Assembly (NCBI GenBank): GCA_027026055.1
Contig: JALVPA010000174.1
Coordinates: 1 to 9,740, forward strand
Length of the DNA: 9,740 bases
Reading direction: 5' to 3'
DNA from: Campylobacteraceae bacterium
Lineage (GTDB): Bacteria > Campylobacterota > Campylobacteria > Campylobacterales > Sulfurovaceae
The translations under genes and the position numbers were made by a program. Of this stretch, positions 1 to 6,920 are shown piece by piece. The notes beneath the pieces are model-generated. The model had not been told where the DNA came from. It did no database searches and saw nothing but the letters and a program-made list of their open reading frames with translations. Within the stretch, counting starts at the first letter, position 1. Each line of letters starts with the position of its first letter.

Positions 1-1
1 G

Positions 2-2929
2 ATCGAGAAGTGCACCCAAAAAGTCGGGATGGAGCCAGAGGATGTAAGACGCTTGCGCTTTGACGATCGCAAGCTACACCATGTCGCCGCCAAATGCGGC
101 GTCTTTGCCGAAACCGACATTGTCAACCTTGTCAAGAGTTCGGTGCCGGCCGATGAGATCATGAATTCGCTTGCCGATGCGATCGTGATGCAAAACTTGA
201 CGGTACTCACGCGCGGCAATACCCTCTTGCCCAAAGTCTTGCTTCTCGGCGGTCCCAATACCTATTTGCCCTTTTTGCAGCAGTGTTGGCGCAAGCGTAT
301 CGCTGAGTTATGGGATGAGCGTGAAGTTGCTTATGAAGCGGATAAGTTGGAAGAGCTGATCGTCGTGCCCGACAACGCCCAATACTACGCCGCGCTCGGT
401 GCGGTGATCTTCGGTGAAGGCGAAGCGGTGAAAGGGAAGGCTTTTGAGGGCTTAGCGGCGCTGGAAGCTTTGGTTTCGGGTGCCGAATCGGGTGTCAACC
501 CCAATGACGATACGCCGTTGGTTACATCGCGAACGGAACTCGAACGCTTTTTGAAACGCTACAAACTCCCTGCTTTTCAGCCCCCAAAGCTGCGCGAAAA
601 AACGCGTCTCTTTCTTGGTATCGACGGCGGCTCCACCTCCTCCAAAGCGGTCTTGGTCAATGAAGATGGGCACCTGATCGCCAAAGCCTATCGCCTCTCG
701 CAAGGCAATCCAATCGAAGATACCTTGGCGCTACTGACGGATCTGAGGATACAAGATCGCCACGATACTTTCGAGATCGTAGGACTTGGGGTGACGGGCT
801 ATGCCGCTGATGTGCTCGAAGGGGCACTCGGCGCCGATGCCAACATCATCGAAACCATCGCACACATGCGCTCGGCACAGCACTACTTTGGCGAGGGTAT
901 CGATGTTATCTGCGATATCGGCGGGCAAGATATCAAAGTGCTCTTTTTGGAAAACGGCACGCTCAAGCACTTTCGCCTCTCCAACCAATGCAGCGCCGGC
1001 AACGGGATGCTGCTGCAAAGCATGGCGAAGCAGTTTGGCGTCAAGATCGAAGATTTTGCCGATGTCGCCTTTAGCGCCACCAAAGCGCCGAAGTTCAACT
1101 ACGGTTGCGCCGTCTTTTTGGATACCGATCGGGTTAACTTCCAAAAAGAGGGCTATAGCAAAGAGGAGCTCTTTGCGGGTATCGCGAAGGTGCTACCTAA
1201 AAATGTCTGGCAGTATGTAGTGCAAGCACCCAATATCGCGATGCTCGGCTCGCACTTCGTACTGCAAGGCGGCACCCAATACAACCTCGCCGCACTCAAA
1301 GCGCAGGTCGATTATATCCATGCGCAAGTGCCCGACGCTGTTGTCGATCTGCATCCGCATCCTGGCGAAGCCGGCGCAATCGGCGCGGCGCTGGAGGCGT
1401 TGCGCGTGGTCAAAGCGCGCGGCTATGCCACCTTTGTCGGCATCGAAGAGGCGCTGCAGATGCGCTATAGTTCTCGCACCGACGAGAGCACGCGCTGTCG
1501 TTTTTGCCCCAACCTCTGCGCACGCACCTTTATCGACACCCAAACCCCATCGGGCAAGAGGGTGCGCTATATTGCCGGCTTTAGCTGCGAAGACGGTACT
1601 GTCGAATCGCCCGAAGCGCTTAAAGCGCTCAAAGCCGAACGCAAAGCGCTACAAGCGCGCATCCCCAATCTGGTACGCACCGAAGCCGAGAGGCTCTTTA
1701 AACCCATGGCGCTCAAAAGCCCCAAACCCGAAACGATCGAAACCTATCGCGTCACCCGACCGTTGGGCGGCTGGGGACCGAAGCTTACCTTTCGTACCAA
1801 ACGCCCTTTTCAAAGCAGCGACGAGGCGGCAAAACGCTATCGCAAAGGCGTGCATATCGCGCTTCCGCGCGTGCTCAATCTCTATTCCCTCGCGCCTTTT
1901 TTGCGCGCCTATCTCGAAGCGATCGACATTCCCGCCTCACAGATATACTTTAGCGGCTTTAGCAACGAAGATATGTTTCTCGAAGGCGCCAAATACGGCT
2001 CGGTCGATAGCTGCTATCCCGCCAAGGTGGCACAGTCGCATGTTTACCGGATCCTTTTTGGTAAGAAGTTTGCCAAAAAGCAAATCGACTATCTCTGGTT
2101 TCCGGCTGTGACCCACCTACCGGGCTTTTTGAGCCGTACGATGGGGCAGACGGCGTGCCCGATCGTCTCGGGTACTCCCAAAGTTGTCTATAGCGCTTTT
2201 GTTAAAGAGAGCGACCTCTTTGCCAAGCGCGGCATCGACTATGTCGATACGGCGCTCAATTTTGATGATCGCGCCTTGCTGGAGCGCCAACTCTTTGTGA
2301 CATGGAGCAAGCGACTGCGCATCACCGAAGATGAAAACCGCTTTGCACTCGAACAGGGCTTTGAAGCCTTAGAGCGTTTCGAAACCGAATTGATGCAAGA
2401 GGGCAAGCGGATCCTCGAAGAGGCCGAATCCAAAGGCGAAGTGGTGATCGTGATGATCGGACGCCCCTACCATAGCGATCCGGGACTCAACCACGAGATC
2501 CTTGATGAGTTTCAGCGCTTGGGCTTCAAGGTACTTTCGATGCGTGCCCTGCCTCGTGACGAAACGACGATGCAGCGGCTCTTTGGCGACGAGATCGCCC
2601 AAGGAGTGATCGACGACCCCTTTGATATTCGCGACGTCTGGGCGGAGAACTACTCGACCAACTCGGCGCAAAAGGTTTGGGCTGCTAAATTTGCCGCCCG
2701 TCACCCCAATCTGGCGGTAGTGGATATCAGTAGCTTCAAGTGCGGGCATGACGCGCCGACCTATGCGATCATCGACAAGATCCTCAGCACCTCGCGTACC
2801 CCACACCTGACACTGCACGATCTCGATGCCAACAAACCTGGCGGATCGTTTAAAATCCGCATCAAGACCTTTGCTTATGCGCTCGAAGAGTATCGCAAGG
2901 CAACACTTATACGGGAGGTTACGGTTTGA
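2..2929 (+). CDS. Tandem BadF/HgdC-type acyl-CoA dehydratase activase with DUF2229 region (5' partial)
   Basis: Predicted cytosolic ATPase that would drive electrons into a 2-hydroxyacyl-CoA dehydratase-like partner. The frame is open to the left edge, so the Met at 29 is internal; residues below count from it. The first ASKHA unit is only its C-terminal half, including the cluster-type motif KCGVFAETD (Cys23) and GGPNTYLPF. A complete second ASKHA unit spans about 195-455, with phosphate loop GIDGGSTS (197-204), DIGGQD (296-301), NQCSAGNG (Cys321) and NYGCAVF (Cys360). The 39-residue Cys321-Cys360 spacing equals that of the [4Fe-4S] ligands Cys127/Cys166 in HgdC, as I recall them. Next come CRFCPNLC (490-497), a DUF2229-type region from about 606 (LPRVLNLYS), and a tail with IGRPYHSDPG and KCGHDAP (Cys905). 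Family members often continue into a further dehydratase-like domain, which here is the next separate gene. Family assignment is strong; substrate is unknown. Confidence 0.9.
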   Translation: MEKCTQKVGMEPEDVRRLRFDDRKLHHVAAKCGVFAETDIVNLVKSSVPADEIMNSLADAIVMQNLTVLTRGNTLLPKVLLLGGPNTYLPFLQQCWRKRIAELWDEREVAYEADKLEELIVVPDNAQYYAALGAVIFGEGEAVKGKAFEGLAALEALVSGAESGVNPNDDTPLVTSRTELERFLKRYKLPAFQPPKLREKTRLFLGIDGGSTSSKAVLVNEDGHLIAKAYRLSQGNPIEDTLALLTDLRIQDRHDTFEIVGLGVTGYAADVLEGALGADANIIETIAHMRSAQHYFGEGIDVICDIGGQDIKVLFLENGTLKHFRLSNQCSAGNGMLLQSMAKQFGVKIEDFADVAFSATKAPKFNYGCAVFLDTDRVNFQKEGYSKEELFAGIAKVLPKNVWQYVVQAPNIAMLGSHFVLQGGTQYNLAALKAQVDYIHAQVPDAVVDLHPHPGEAGAIGAALEALRVVKARGYATFVGIEEALQMRYSSRTDESTRCRFCPNLCARTFIDTQTPSGKRVRYIAGFSCEDGTVESPEALKALKAERKALQARIPNLVRTEAERLFKPMALKSPKPETIETYRVTRPLGGWGPKLTFRTKRPFQSSDEAAKRYRKGVHIALPRVLNLYSLAPFLRAYLEAIDIPASQIYFSGFSNEDMFLEGAKYGSVDSCYPAKVAQSHVYRILFGKKFAKKQIDYLWFPAVTHLPGFLSRTMGQTACPIVSGTPKVVYSAFVKESDLFAKRGIDYVDTALNFDDRALLERQLFVTWSKRLRITEDENRFALEQGFEALERFETELMQEGKRILEEAESKGEVVIVMIGRPYHSDPGLNHEILDEFQRLGFKVLSMRALPRDETTMQRLFGDEIAQGVIDDPFDIRDVWAENYSTNSAQKVWAAKFAARHPNLAVVDISSFKCGHDAPTYAIIDKILSTSRTPHLTLHDLDANKPGGSFKIRIKTFAYALEEYRKATLIREVTV

Positions 2930-3057
2930 AAGCTTTCATGGTCTATGCGGAAACGTTTTTTCGAAGGCGGAACTTTAGTCCCGAATGTATGGCTTTAGCC
3001 CTGCCTTCAAGAGCTGTATCTATACTTTTATCATCAAGCAAGAAGGAATGCCGATGA
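2926..3057 (+). CDS. Possible 43-residue coupling peptide between the activase and dehydratase-like genes
   Basis: Small ORF that I do not recognise. It would start at TTG 2926, seven bases after a GGGAGG Shine-Dalgarno-like stretch (2913-2918), or at the in-frame ATG 2938. Its TTGA overlaps the upstream stop (TGA 2927-2929), and its own TGA (3055-3057) overlaps the downstream ATG (3054) as ATGA. This double 4-nt overlap is the usual geometry of translationally coupled genes, and it fills what would otherwise be the window's only sizeable gap. The product is basic, with FFRRR near residue 12 and KKECR at the end, two Cys and no recognisable domain. Against it: the GGGAGG is also coding sequence for the end of the activase, and the TTG start is uncommon. 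It may be a translated but functionless leader that only delivers ribosomes to the next gene. Confidence 0.3.
   Translation: MKAFMVYAETFFRRRNFSPECMALALPSRAVSILLSSSKKECR
3041..3047 (+). promoter_or_regulatory. Ribosome binding site that sets the dehydratase-like start at 3054
   Basis: AGAAGGA lies 6 nt before ATG 3054. The in-frame ATG at 3048 directly abuts it with no spacer, and the ATG at 2985 has no comparable site and would add 23 residues unlike the family. The start at 3054 is therefore preferred. Confidence 0.7.
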
Positions 3058-4436
3058 GCGTATGCAATAACGTCAAAATCGATCAACAAAGCAGTGAACT
3101 GAACTATCTGAGACAAGCGCCCAAGCAGTGGTGCGAGAGCTCCGAAAAACCGATAACCTATGCTCCCAAAGAAGAGACAATCTTTCTCTCGGGCGGTTTG
3201 ACGCTGCTGCAAGATAGGCTTATCGAAGCGGCACTTCGCTCACTTGGCTACAACTTCATCGCCCTTCCCGAACCCGACTTCGACGCCTTTCGTACCGGTA
3301 AAGCCTACGGCAACAAAGCACAGTGCAATCCTACCTACTTTACGGTGGGCAATCTGGTCAAATATCTCATCGATCTGCGCGACAAACATGGACTCGACAG
3401 TGAAGAGATCGTACGGCGTTATGTCTATATCACCGCTGGCGGGTGCGGACCGTGTCGCTTCGGAATGTATATCACCGAATACAAAAAAGCGTTGCGCGAT
3501 GCGGGATTTGAAGGGTTTCGCATCACCAGCTTCGATCACGAAAAAGGGATCTTTCAGGGTGACGCCATCGAAACGCAACTCATCGACTACACCCCAACCT
3601 TCTTTATCCGCCTGATCAAGGCGGTGGTCATCGGCGATCTGCTCAATATCGCAGGGTATCAAATGCGCCCCTATGAGACAACAGAGGGCGCAACCGATGC
3701 GGCATTGACGCAGTGTCGAAAACTGTTTAGCGATGCCTTTTTACGAGGAAAGTCGCTTCCTTTGACGCTATTAAAAGCGCGTAAACTACTCAAAAAGGTG
3801 CCGTTAGACCGCAGCCTCAAGAAACCCAAGGTAATGATAACGGGCGAGTTTTGGGCGTCGCTTACCGAGGGTGACGGCAACTACGGTCTCTATCGCTTCT
3901 TAGAAAGCGAAGGCGCCGAATGTATCCCTCAACCGGTACTCAACCGTTTGATGCTCAGCATCTGGGAAGCCAAAGAGGCTAACGAAAAGCAAAAAGATCT
4001 ACCCTCACACAAAACGATCGATTTTAGCTATGCCAAAAAACGCTTTTTGATCGGCTTGGCACAAAAAGCGGTTATATGGCACGTTAACCTTTATACAAAA
4101 CTTCTCGGCATCGATTACCGTCTACCCGATATGGACAAACTCGCCCGTCTGGCCGAACAATATTTTACGCTCGAATGCAACGGCGGAGAAGGGCACTTGG
4201 AGGTAGCACACCTCATCGAAGCGGTCAAAGAAAATCTCGCACATCTGGTCATATCGGTCAAACCTTTCGGGTGTATGCCCAGCAGCGGGGTCAGCGACGG
4301 AGTGCAGTCGCTCGTGACGGCACACTTTCCGGAAGCCAACTTTTTGGCGGTCGAAACTTCCGGCGAAGGAGCGGCAAACTTCTATTCTCGCGTACAAATG
4401 GCACTTTTTAAAGCAAAAGAAAAGCTGTCAAAATAA
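3054..4436 (+). CDS. 2-hydroxyacyl-CoA dehydratase-like Fe-S protein (HgdB/BcrB/double-cubane superfamily)
   Basis: A 460-residue soluble protein, predicted redox partner of the preceding activase. It would bind Fe-S cluster(s) that receive electrons from the activase on ATP hydrolysis and reduce or dehydrate an unidentified substrate. Visible family motifs are FLSGGLTLLQDRL near the N-terminus, AQCNPTYF (Cys91), GGCGPCRFGMY (Cys131, Cys134), KVMITGEFWASLTEGDGNYG at mid-protein, ECNGGEGH (Cys375) and PFGCMPSSG (Cys407). Nine cysteines are present in all; these five sit in the most motif-like surroundings and are the best ligand candidates. There is no signal peptide or membrane segment. The length fits the separate C-terminal module of the fused activase/dehydratase proteins. 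Nothing nearby (CoA transferase, acyl-CoA ligase, amino-acid genes) points to a substrate, so names such as hydroxyglutaryl-CoA dehydratase would overstate the evidence. A double-cubane reductase acting on a small molecule is an equal possibility. Confidence 0.85.
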   Translation: MSVCNNVKIDQQSSELNYLRQAPKQWCESSEKPITYAPKEETIFLSGGLTLLQDRLIEAALRSLGYNFIALPEPDFDAFRTGKAYGNKAQCNPTYFTVGNLVKYLIDLRDKHGLDSEEIVRRYVYITAGGCGPCRFGMYITEYKKALRDAGFEGFRITSFDHEKGIFQGDAIETQLIDYTPTFFIRLIKAVVIGDLLNIAGYQMRPYETTEGATDAALTQCRKLFSDAFLRGKSLPLTLLKARKLLKKVPLDRSLKKPKVMITGEFWASLTEGDGNYGLYRFLESEGAECIPQPVLNRLMLSIWEAKEANEKQKDLPSHKTIDFSYAKKRFLIGLAQKAVIWHVNLYTKLLGIDYRLPDMDKLARLAEQYFTLECNGGEGHLEVAHLIEAVKENLAHLVISVKPFGCMPSSGVSDGVQSLVTAHFPEANFLAVETSGEGAANFYSRVQMALFKAKEKLSK

Positions 4437-4453
4437 AGCAAATCATCAACTAA

Positions 4454-4465
4454 TTTTTTTATAAT
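4454..4465 (+). promoter_or_regulatory. Candidate sigma-70 promoter of the GGDEF gene
   Basis: A run of seven T (4454-4460) runs into a perfect TATAAT (4460-4465), which would start RNA near 4472, about 37 nt before the ATG. No good -35 hexamer is seen. A T-rich tract in place of a -35 is known from Campylobacter and Helicobacter vegetative promoters. The gene's ribosome site follows as GGAGGGGG at 4495-4502. Confidence 0.5.
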
Positions 4466-4508
4466 AAAAGCAATTGGCATATCCCAAGCGTCGGGGAGGG
4501 GGAAGAAG

Positions 4509-5453
4509 ATGTCCGGAATCATCCAAACAAGTATCGCTTTAGCAATCTTTATGGGCGGATACGGAAGTTGTCTGTTGATACGGCGCAATAAAAAAAGGGA
4601 GTGTTTAAAACATTTTATCGAGTTCGGAAATCGTCTTATTATCATTACGGACTCCACGGAAATCAAGGATGCCAACCAAAAAACTCTCGATTTTTTCGGT
4701 GTCGCCTCCGTAGCGGAACTACGTAAAAAAAGTCGGTTTGTCAGTCGACTGTTTAAAGAAGTGGTCGTAGACGATATGCGTCATATGGAGGCCATCGATT
4801 GGGTAACGCGTATCAAACCCAATCAAACCATACGTGTCCAAGCCGTCCGAAACAACTTCACACAAACTTTTTTAATGCATGTCAGTAAAATCGACGACGA
4901 ATATTATATGCTTGAATTTCAAAATATTTCAAAGCTATTAGCGGAAAAAAATAATATCGAACAAAGTGCGGAAAAAGACGATTTAACACAAATTTATAAC
5001 CGCTCCAAGTTTAATCAAATGCTCCTTTCCGTCCAACGTAATGCGGAAATTTACAAAAAACCTTTTTGCATTATTCTCTTCGATATCGATCACTTCAAGA
5101 AAGTAAACGATACTTACGGACACGATGCGGGAGACAAAGTATTGATCCAAGTAGCAACGCTTGTCCGCCATATTTTACGCGATTCCGATCTTTTTGCCAG
5201 ATGGGGAGGAGAAGAGTTCGTCATTCTTGCTGAATCGTGTGCTTTGAACGATGCTTACGAATTGGCAAATCGTTTGCGTAGCGAAATCGAATCGTTTCCG
5301 TTCCCTATCGTCAAACGGCTCACCTGTAGTTTCGGGGTTGCCGAATACCAAATGGGAGAATCGCTCGAAAATCTTATCAAAAGGGCTGATTCGGCACTTT
5401 ATCAATCTAAAAAAGAGGGACGAAACCGTGTCACCCTTGCACCTATCCGATAA
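4509..5453 (+). CDS. Membrane-anchored PAS-GGDEF diguanylate cyclase
   Basis: A 314-residue signalling enzyme predicted to make cyclic di-GMP from two GTP. Domain order: one N-terminal membrane helix (about 3-24, followed by RRNKKRE, so the rest should be cytoplasmic); a PAS-like sensor (about 35-142, ending LEFQNIS); a short linker helix; and a GGDEF domain (about 155-310). Catalytic signs are intact: DDLTQIYNR at the domain entry, FDIDHFKKVND with the metal-binding Asp192, and the active-site GGEEF at 233-237. An RxxD product-inhibition site (Arg224-Asp227) sits at the canonical five-residue distance before it. It should thus be an active, feedback-inhibited cyclase. No haem or flavin motif identifies what the PAS domain senses. 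The middle of the gene is AT-rich against its neighbours: a hand count of 4861-4980 gives about 30% GC. It has its own candidate promoter and is probably transcribed alone. Confidence 0.93.
   Translation: MSGIIQTSIALAIFMGGYGSCLLIRRNKKRECLKHFIEFGNRLIIITDSTEIKDANQKTLDFFGVASVAELRKKSRFVSRLFKEVVVDDMRHMEAIDWVTRIKPNQTIRVQAVRNNFTQTFLMHVSKIDDEYYMLEFQNISKLLAEKNNIEQSAEKDDLTQIYNRSKFNQMLLSVQRNAEIYKKPFCIILFDIDHFKKVNDTYGHDAGDKVLIQVATLVRHILRDSDLFARWGGEEFVILAESCALNDAYELANRLRSEIESFPFPIVKRLTCSFGVAEYQMGESLENLIKRADSALYQSKKEGRNRVTLAPIR
5409..5436 (-). terminator. Possible intrinsic terminator of the porin-mod-cmoM operon, inside the GGDEF gene 3' end
   Basis: Read on the minus strand, GGG then AC (TG bulged) pairs with GTCCC around an 8-nt loop (plus coordinates 5417-5436). 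Two bases and then six T follow (5414-5409). It begins about 18 nt past the cmoM stop. The stem is short, so the call is tentative. Confidence 0.3.
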
Positions 5454-5479
5454 ATCAAGGTTCTCGATTTCGTTTTTTT
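5448..5479 (+). terminator. Possible intrinsic terminator of the GGDEF gene, inside the cmoM 3' end
   Basis: Bases 5448-5449 and 5452-5456 pair with 5466-5472 (7 bp, AT bulge at 5450-5451, 9-nt loop), followed directly by seven T (5473-5479). The stem is weak (4 A-T and 3 G-C pairs), but placement overlapping the stop codon and the T-run fit Rho-independent termination. The same bases encode the lysine-rich tail of CmoM on the other strand, which could explain the T-run by itself. Confidence 0.35.
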
Positions 5480-6252
5480 GCTAGGATATGAATATAACGT
5501 GCCGTATGCACATAAGGCATTTGGCGGCAGTAGCGATACTCCAACTTCAACAAAGCGTCGATATCGGTCTCTTGAAGTGCGTCTTTCTCGATATAGTCGT
5601 GAAAGACACGGATGCCCGTTTGACAAACCGTCTCAAACCCCATCTCTTCCAATAGCGCCAAGACACGCTCCGGCTTTTGCGGATGCGGCGGCGTAAGTTT
5701 ACGCCCCTTGCCGTACCAATTGTTCTCATCATAGATAAAGGGAATACGCCACTGCGCTTTAAGCGCATTACGATAGATAAAGCTGTGATAGTTGTAAAAA
5801 AGCAACGACAAATAGCCACCGCTTTTTAGCTTTTCGGCGACGATCCGCAATGTCTCTTCGGGCTTTGCCAACCATTCCAAAACCGCATGAAAGAGAACAA
5901 GATCTTGCGGCGGCAGTTTTTCGCTCAACGCTTGTGCACTTGCCTGATGCCACTGCGCCGTTAGTCCGTGTGCGACGAAATTCTCTTTTGCGCATTCCAA
6001 CATCTTGGCAGAAATATCGTTGCACACTACCGCATGTCCCACTTCGGCAAACCATAGCGCCATCTGCCCCATACCGCACCCCGCATCCCACACACGAAGT
6101 GCTTCGTCGCCGTTTCGTAAAAACCCCAGATCCTCTTGTAGCAGCTTGAGACGCCATGTACCCTTGACGCTACCGTAGATGCGAGACGAAAAACGCTCGA
6201 AAAGCGTATCGAAATTTTTGTCCGTTTGCGCTCTTTTTCGATGTGTCGGCAT
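5455..6252 (-). CDS. cmoM: tRNA 5-carboxymethoxyuridine methyltransferase CmoM (SmtA)
   Basis: A 265-residue class I SAM-dependent methyltransferase. CmoM methylates the carboxylate of 5-carboxymethoxyuridine at tRNA position 34 (made by CmoA and CmoB) to the methyl ester, which affects wobble decoding. The match to E. coli CmoM, from memory, runs the whole length: NFD...FSSRIYGSVKG (13-31), SAM motif DAGCGMGQ (56-63), FHAVLEWLA (121-129), FYNYH, GIRVFHDYI (213-221), LEYRYCRQMPY (237-247) and ARYIHI. ATG 6252 is chosen over the in-frame ATG at 6300 because GAGGA (6263-6259) lies 6 nt upstream, the product then begins like the family, and 6300 lies deep inside modC. Its ATG shares one base with the modC stop (TAATG), implying translational coupling. 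Its tail is lysine/arginine-rich. It ends one base from the convergent GGDEF gene. A role in molybdenum metabolism is not indicated. Confidence 0.88.
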   Translation of the reverse strand: MPTHRKRAQTDKNFDTLFERFSSRIYGSVKGTWRLKLLQEDLGFLRNGDEALRVWDAGCGMGQMALWFAEVGHAVVCNDISAKMLECAKENFVAHGLTAQWHQASAQALSEKLPPQDLVLFHAVLEWLAKPEETLRIVAEKLKSGGYLSLLFYNYHSFIYRNALKAQWRIPFIYDENNWYGKGRKLTPPHPQKPERVLALLEEMGFETVCQTGIRVFHDYIEKDALQETDIDALLKLEYRYCRQMPYVHTARYIHILAKKRNREP

Positions 6253-6920
6253 TATCTTTCCTCGTCGTAAAGCCTGTCGAGATACGTAGGAGAGTGACAA
6301 ACAATTGCGCCTTTTTCAACGAACCACACCTCATCCGCCATCGTTTTTGCCTCCTCGATATCGTGACTTACCATCAGCGTCGTCGTACCGAACCGTTTAT
6401 GTAACGTGACAATCTCTTTGGCGGCTTTGCGTCGCATTCTCGGATCGAGCGCCGAAAAAGGCTCGTCCATCAAAAGCAGTTTCGGCCTACGCATCAACGC
6501 CCGCGCCAAAGCGACACGTTGTTTTTGCCCGCCGCTGAGTGTTCGGACGTTGCGATCCGACAAAGCGACAATTTCGAGCATCTTCAAAAGCGAAACCGCC
6601 AACGCCTCGTCACGGTTGACATAGAGCAAATTTTCTTTGACACTCATATTGTCAAAAAGTGCATAATCTTGAAAGACGAACCCTACGTTTCTCTCTTTTG
6701 GCGACAACACTTTATGTTCGTTTTGCCAAATTTCCTCACCTACCGCTATCGTGCCGCTGCATTGCTCCAGCCCTGCAATACAACGCAATAGTGTCGTCTT
6801 GCCGCTACCGCTTTCTCCCATCACGACAACAAACGTACCGCTTTTTACCTCCGCCTTGACACGTAAGGTTACGGTACCGTCAACTCCTTTGATAGATTTG
6901 GCGATATCGACAAACAACAT
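6252..6920 (-). CDS. modC: Molybdate ABC transporter ATPase ModC (short form, no TOBE domain)
   Basis: A 222-residue ABC ATPase that powers molybdate (or tungstate) import through ModB on the inner face of the cytoplasmic membrane. All catalytic motifs are present: Walker A GESGSGKT (35-42), Q-loop VFQDYALF (Gln84), signature LSGGQKQR (128-135), Walker B LLLMDEP (148-154), D-loop SALD (156-159) and switch His186 in VSHD. Classical ModC is about 350 residues with a C-terminal TOBE/MOP molybdate-binding regulatory domain. This protein stops soon after the nucleotide-binding domain, so direct regulation by bound oxyanion at that site is not expected. The end is a clean stop overlapping cmoM, not a truncation with leftover coding sequence. 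Its ATG follows the modB stop with no gap (TAGATG), and GGGAG in the modB 3' end serves as the ribosome site. Assignment rests largely on the adjacent modA and modB. Confidence 0.88.
   Translation of the reverse strand: MLFVDIAKSIKGVDGTVTLRVKAEVKSGTFVVVMGESGSGKTTLLRCIAGLEQCSGTIAVGEEIWQNEHKVLSPKERNVGFVFQDYALFDNMSVKENLLYVNRDEALAVSLLKMLEIVALSDRNVRTLSGGQKQRVALARALMRRPKLLLMDEPFSALDPRMRRKAAKEIVTLHKRFGTTTLMVSHDIEEAKTMADEVWFVEKGAIVCHSPTYLDRLYDEER

Noticed and set aside
801..2111. Plus-strand ORFs of 139 and 263 codons inside the activase gene
   Set aside because: They lie wholly within a strongly supported gene in another frame, are rich in Arg/Ser/Ala/Pro as expected of out-of-frame GC-rich coding DNA, and have no domain or ribosome site.
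731..2818. Minus-strand ORFs opposite the activase gene
   Set aside because: Antisense shadows of real codons; no recognisable motif or convincing start.
3021..3026. TATACT as a -10 element for the dehydratase-like gene
   Set aside because: Five of six matches, but no supporting -35, extended TG or T-tract; kept only as a weak alternative to co-transcription with the activase.
2985..3053. Longer start for the dehydratase-like protein at ATG 2985
   Set aside because: No ribosome site before 2985, and the extra 23 residues do not resemble the family; 3054 has well-placed AGAAGGA.
4437..4460. Terminator after the dehydratase-like gene using the T-run at 4454-4460
   Set aside because: No stem can be formed in the bases just before the T-run; it fits better as the upstream part of the TATAAT promoter.
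4474..4487. Small TTGG/CCAA hairpin in the GGDEF leader, as a riboswitch or operator
   Set aside because: Only 4 bp with a 6-nt loop, and the leader is too short for a known cyclic di-GMP riboswitch.
6253..6300. Longer start for CmoM at 6300
   Set aside because: It would overlap modC by 49 bases and add residues absent from CmoM; ATG 6252 has a good ribosome site and a coupled stop/start.
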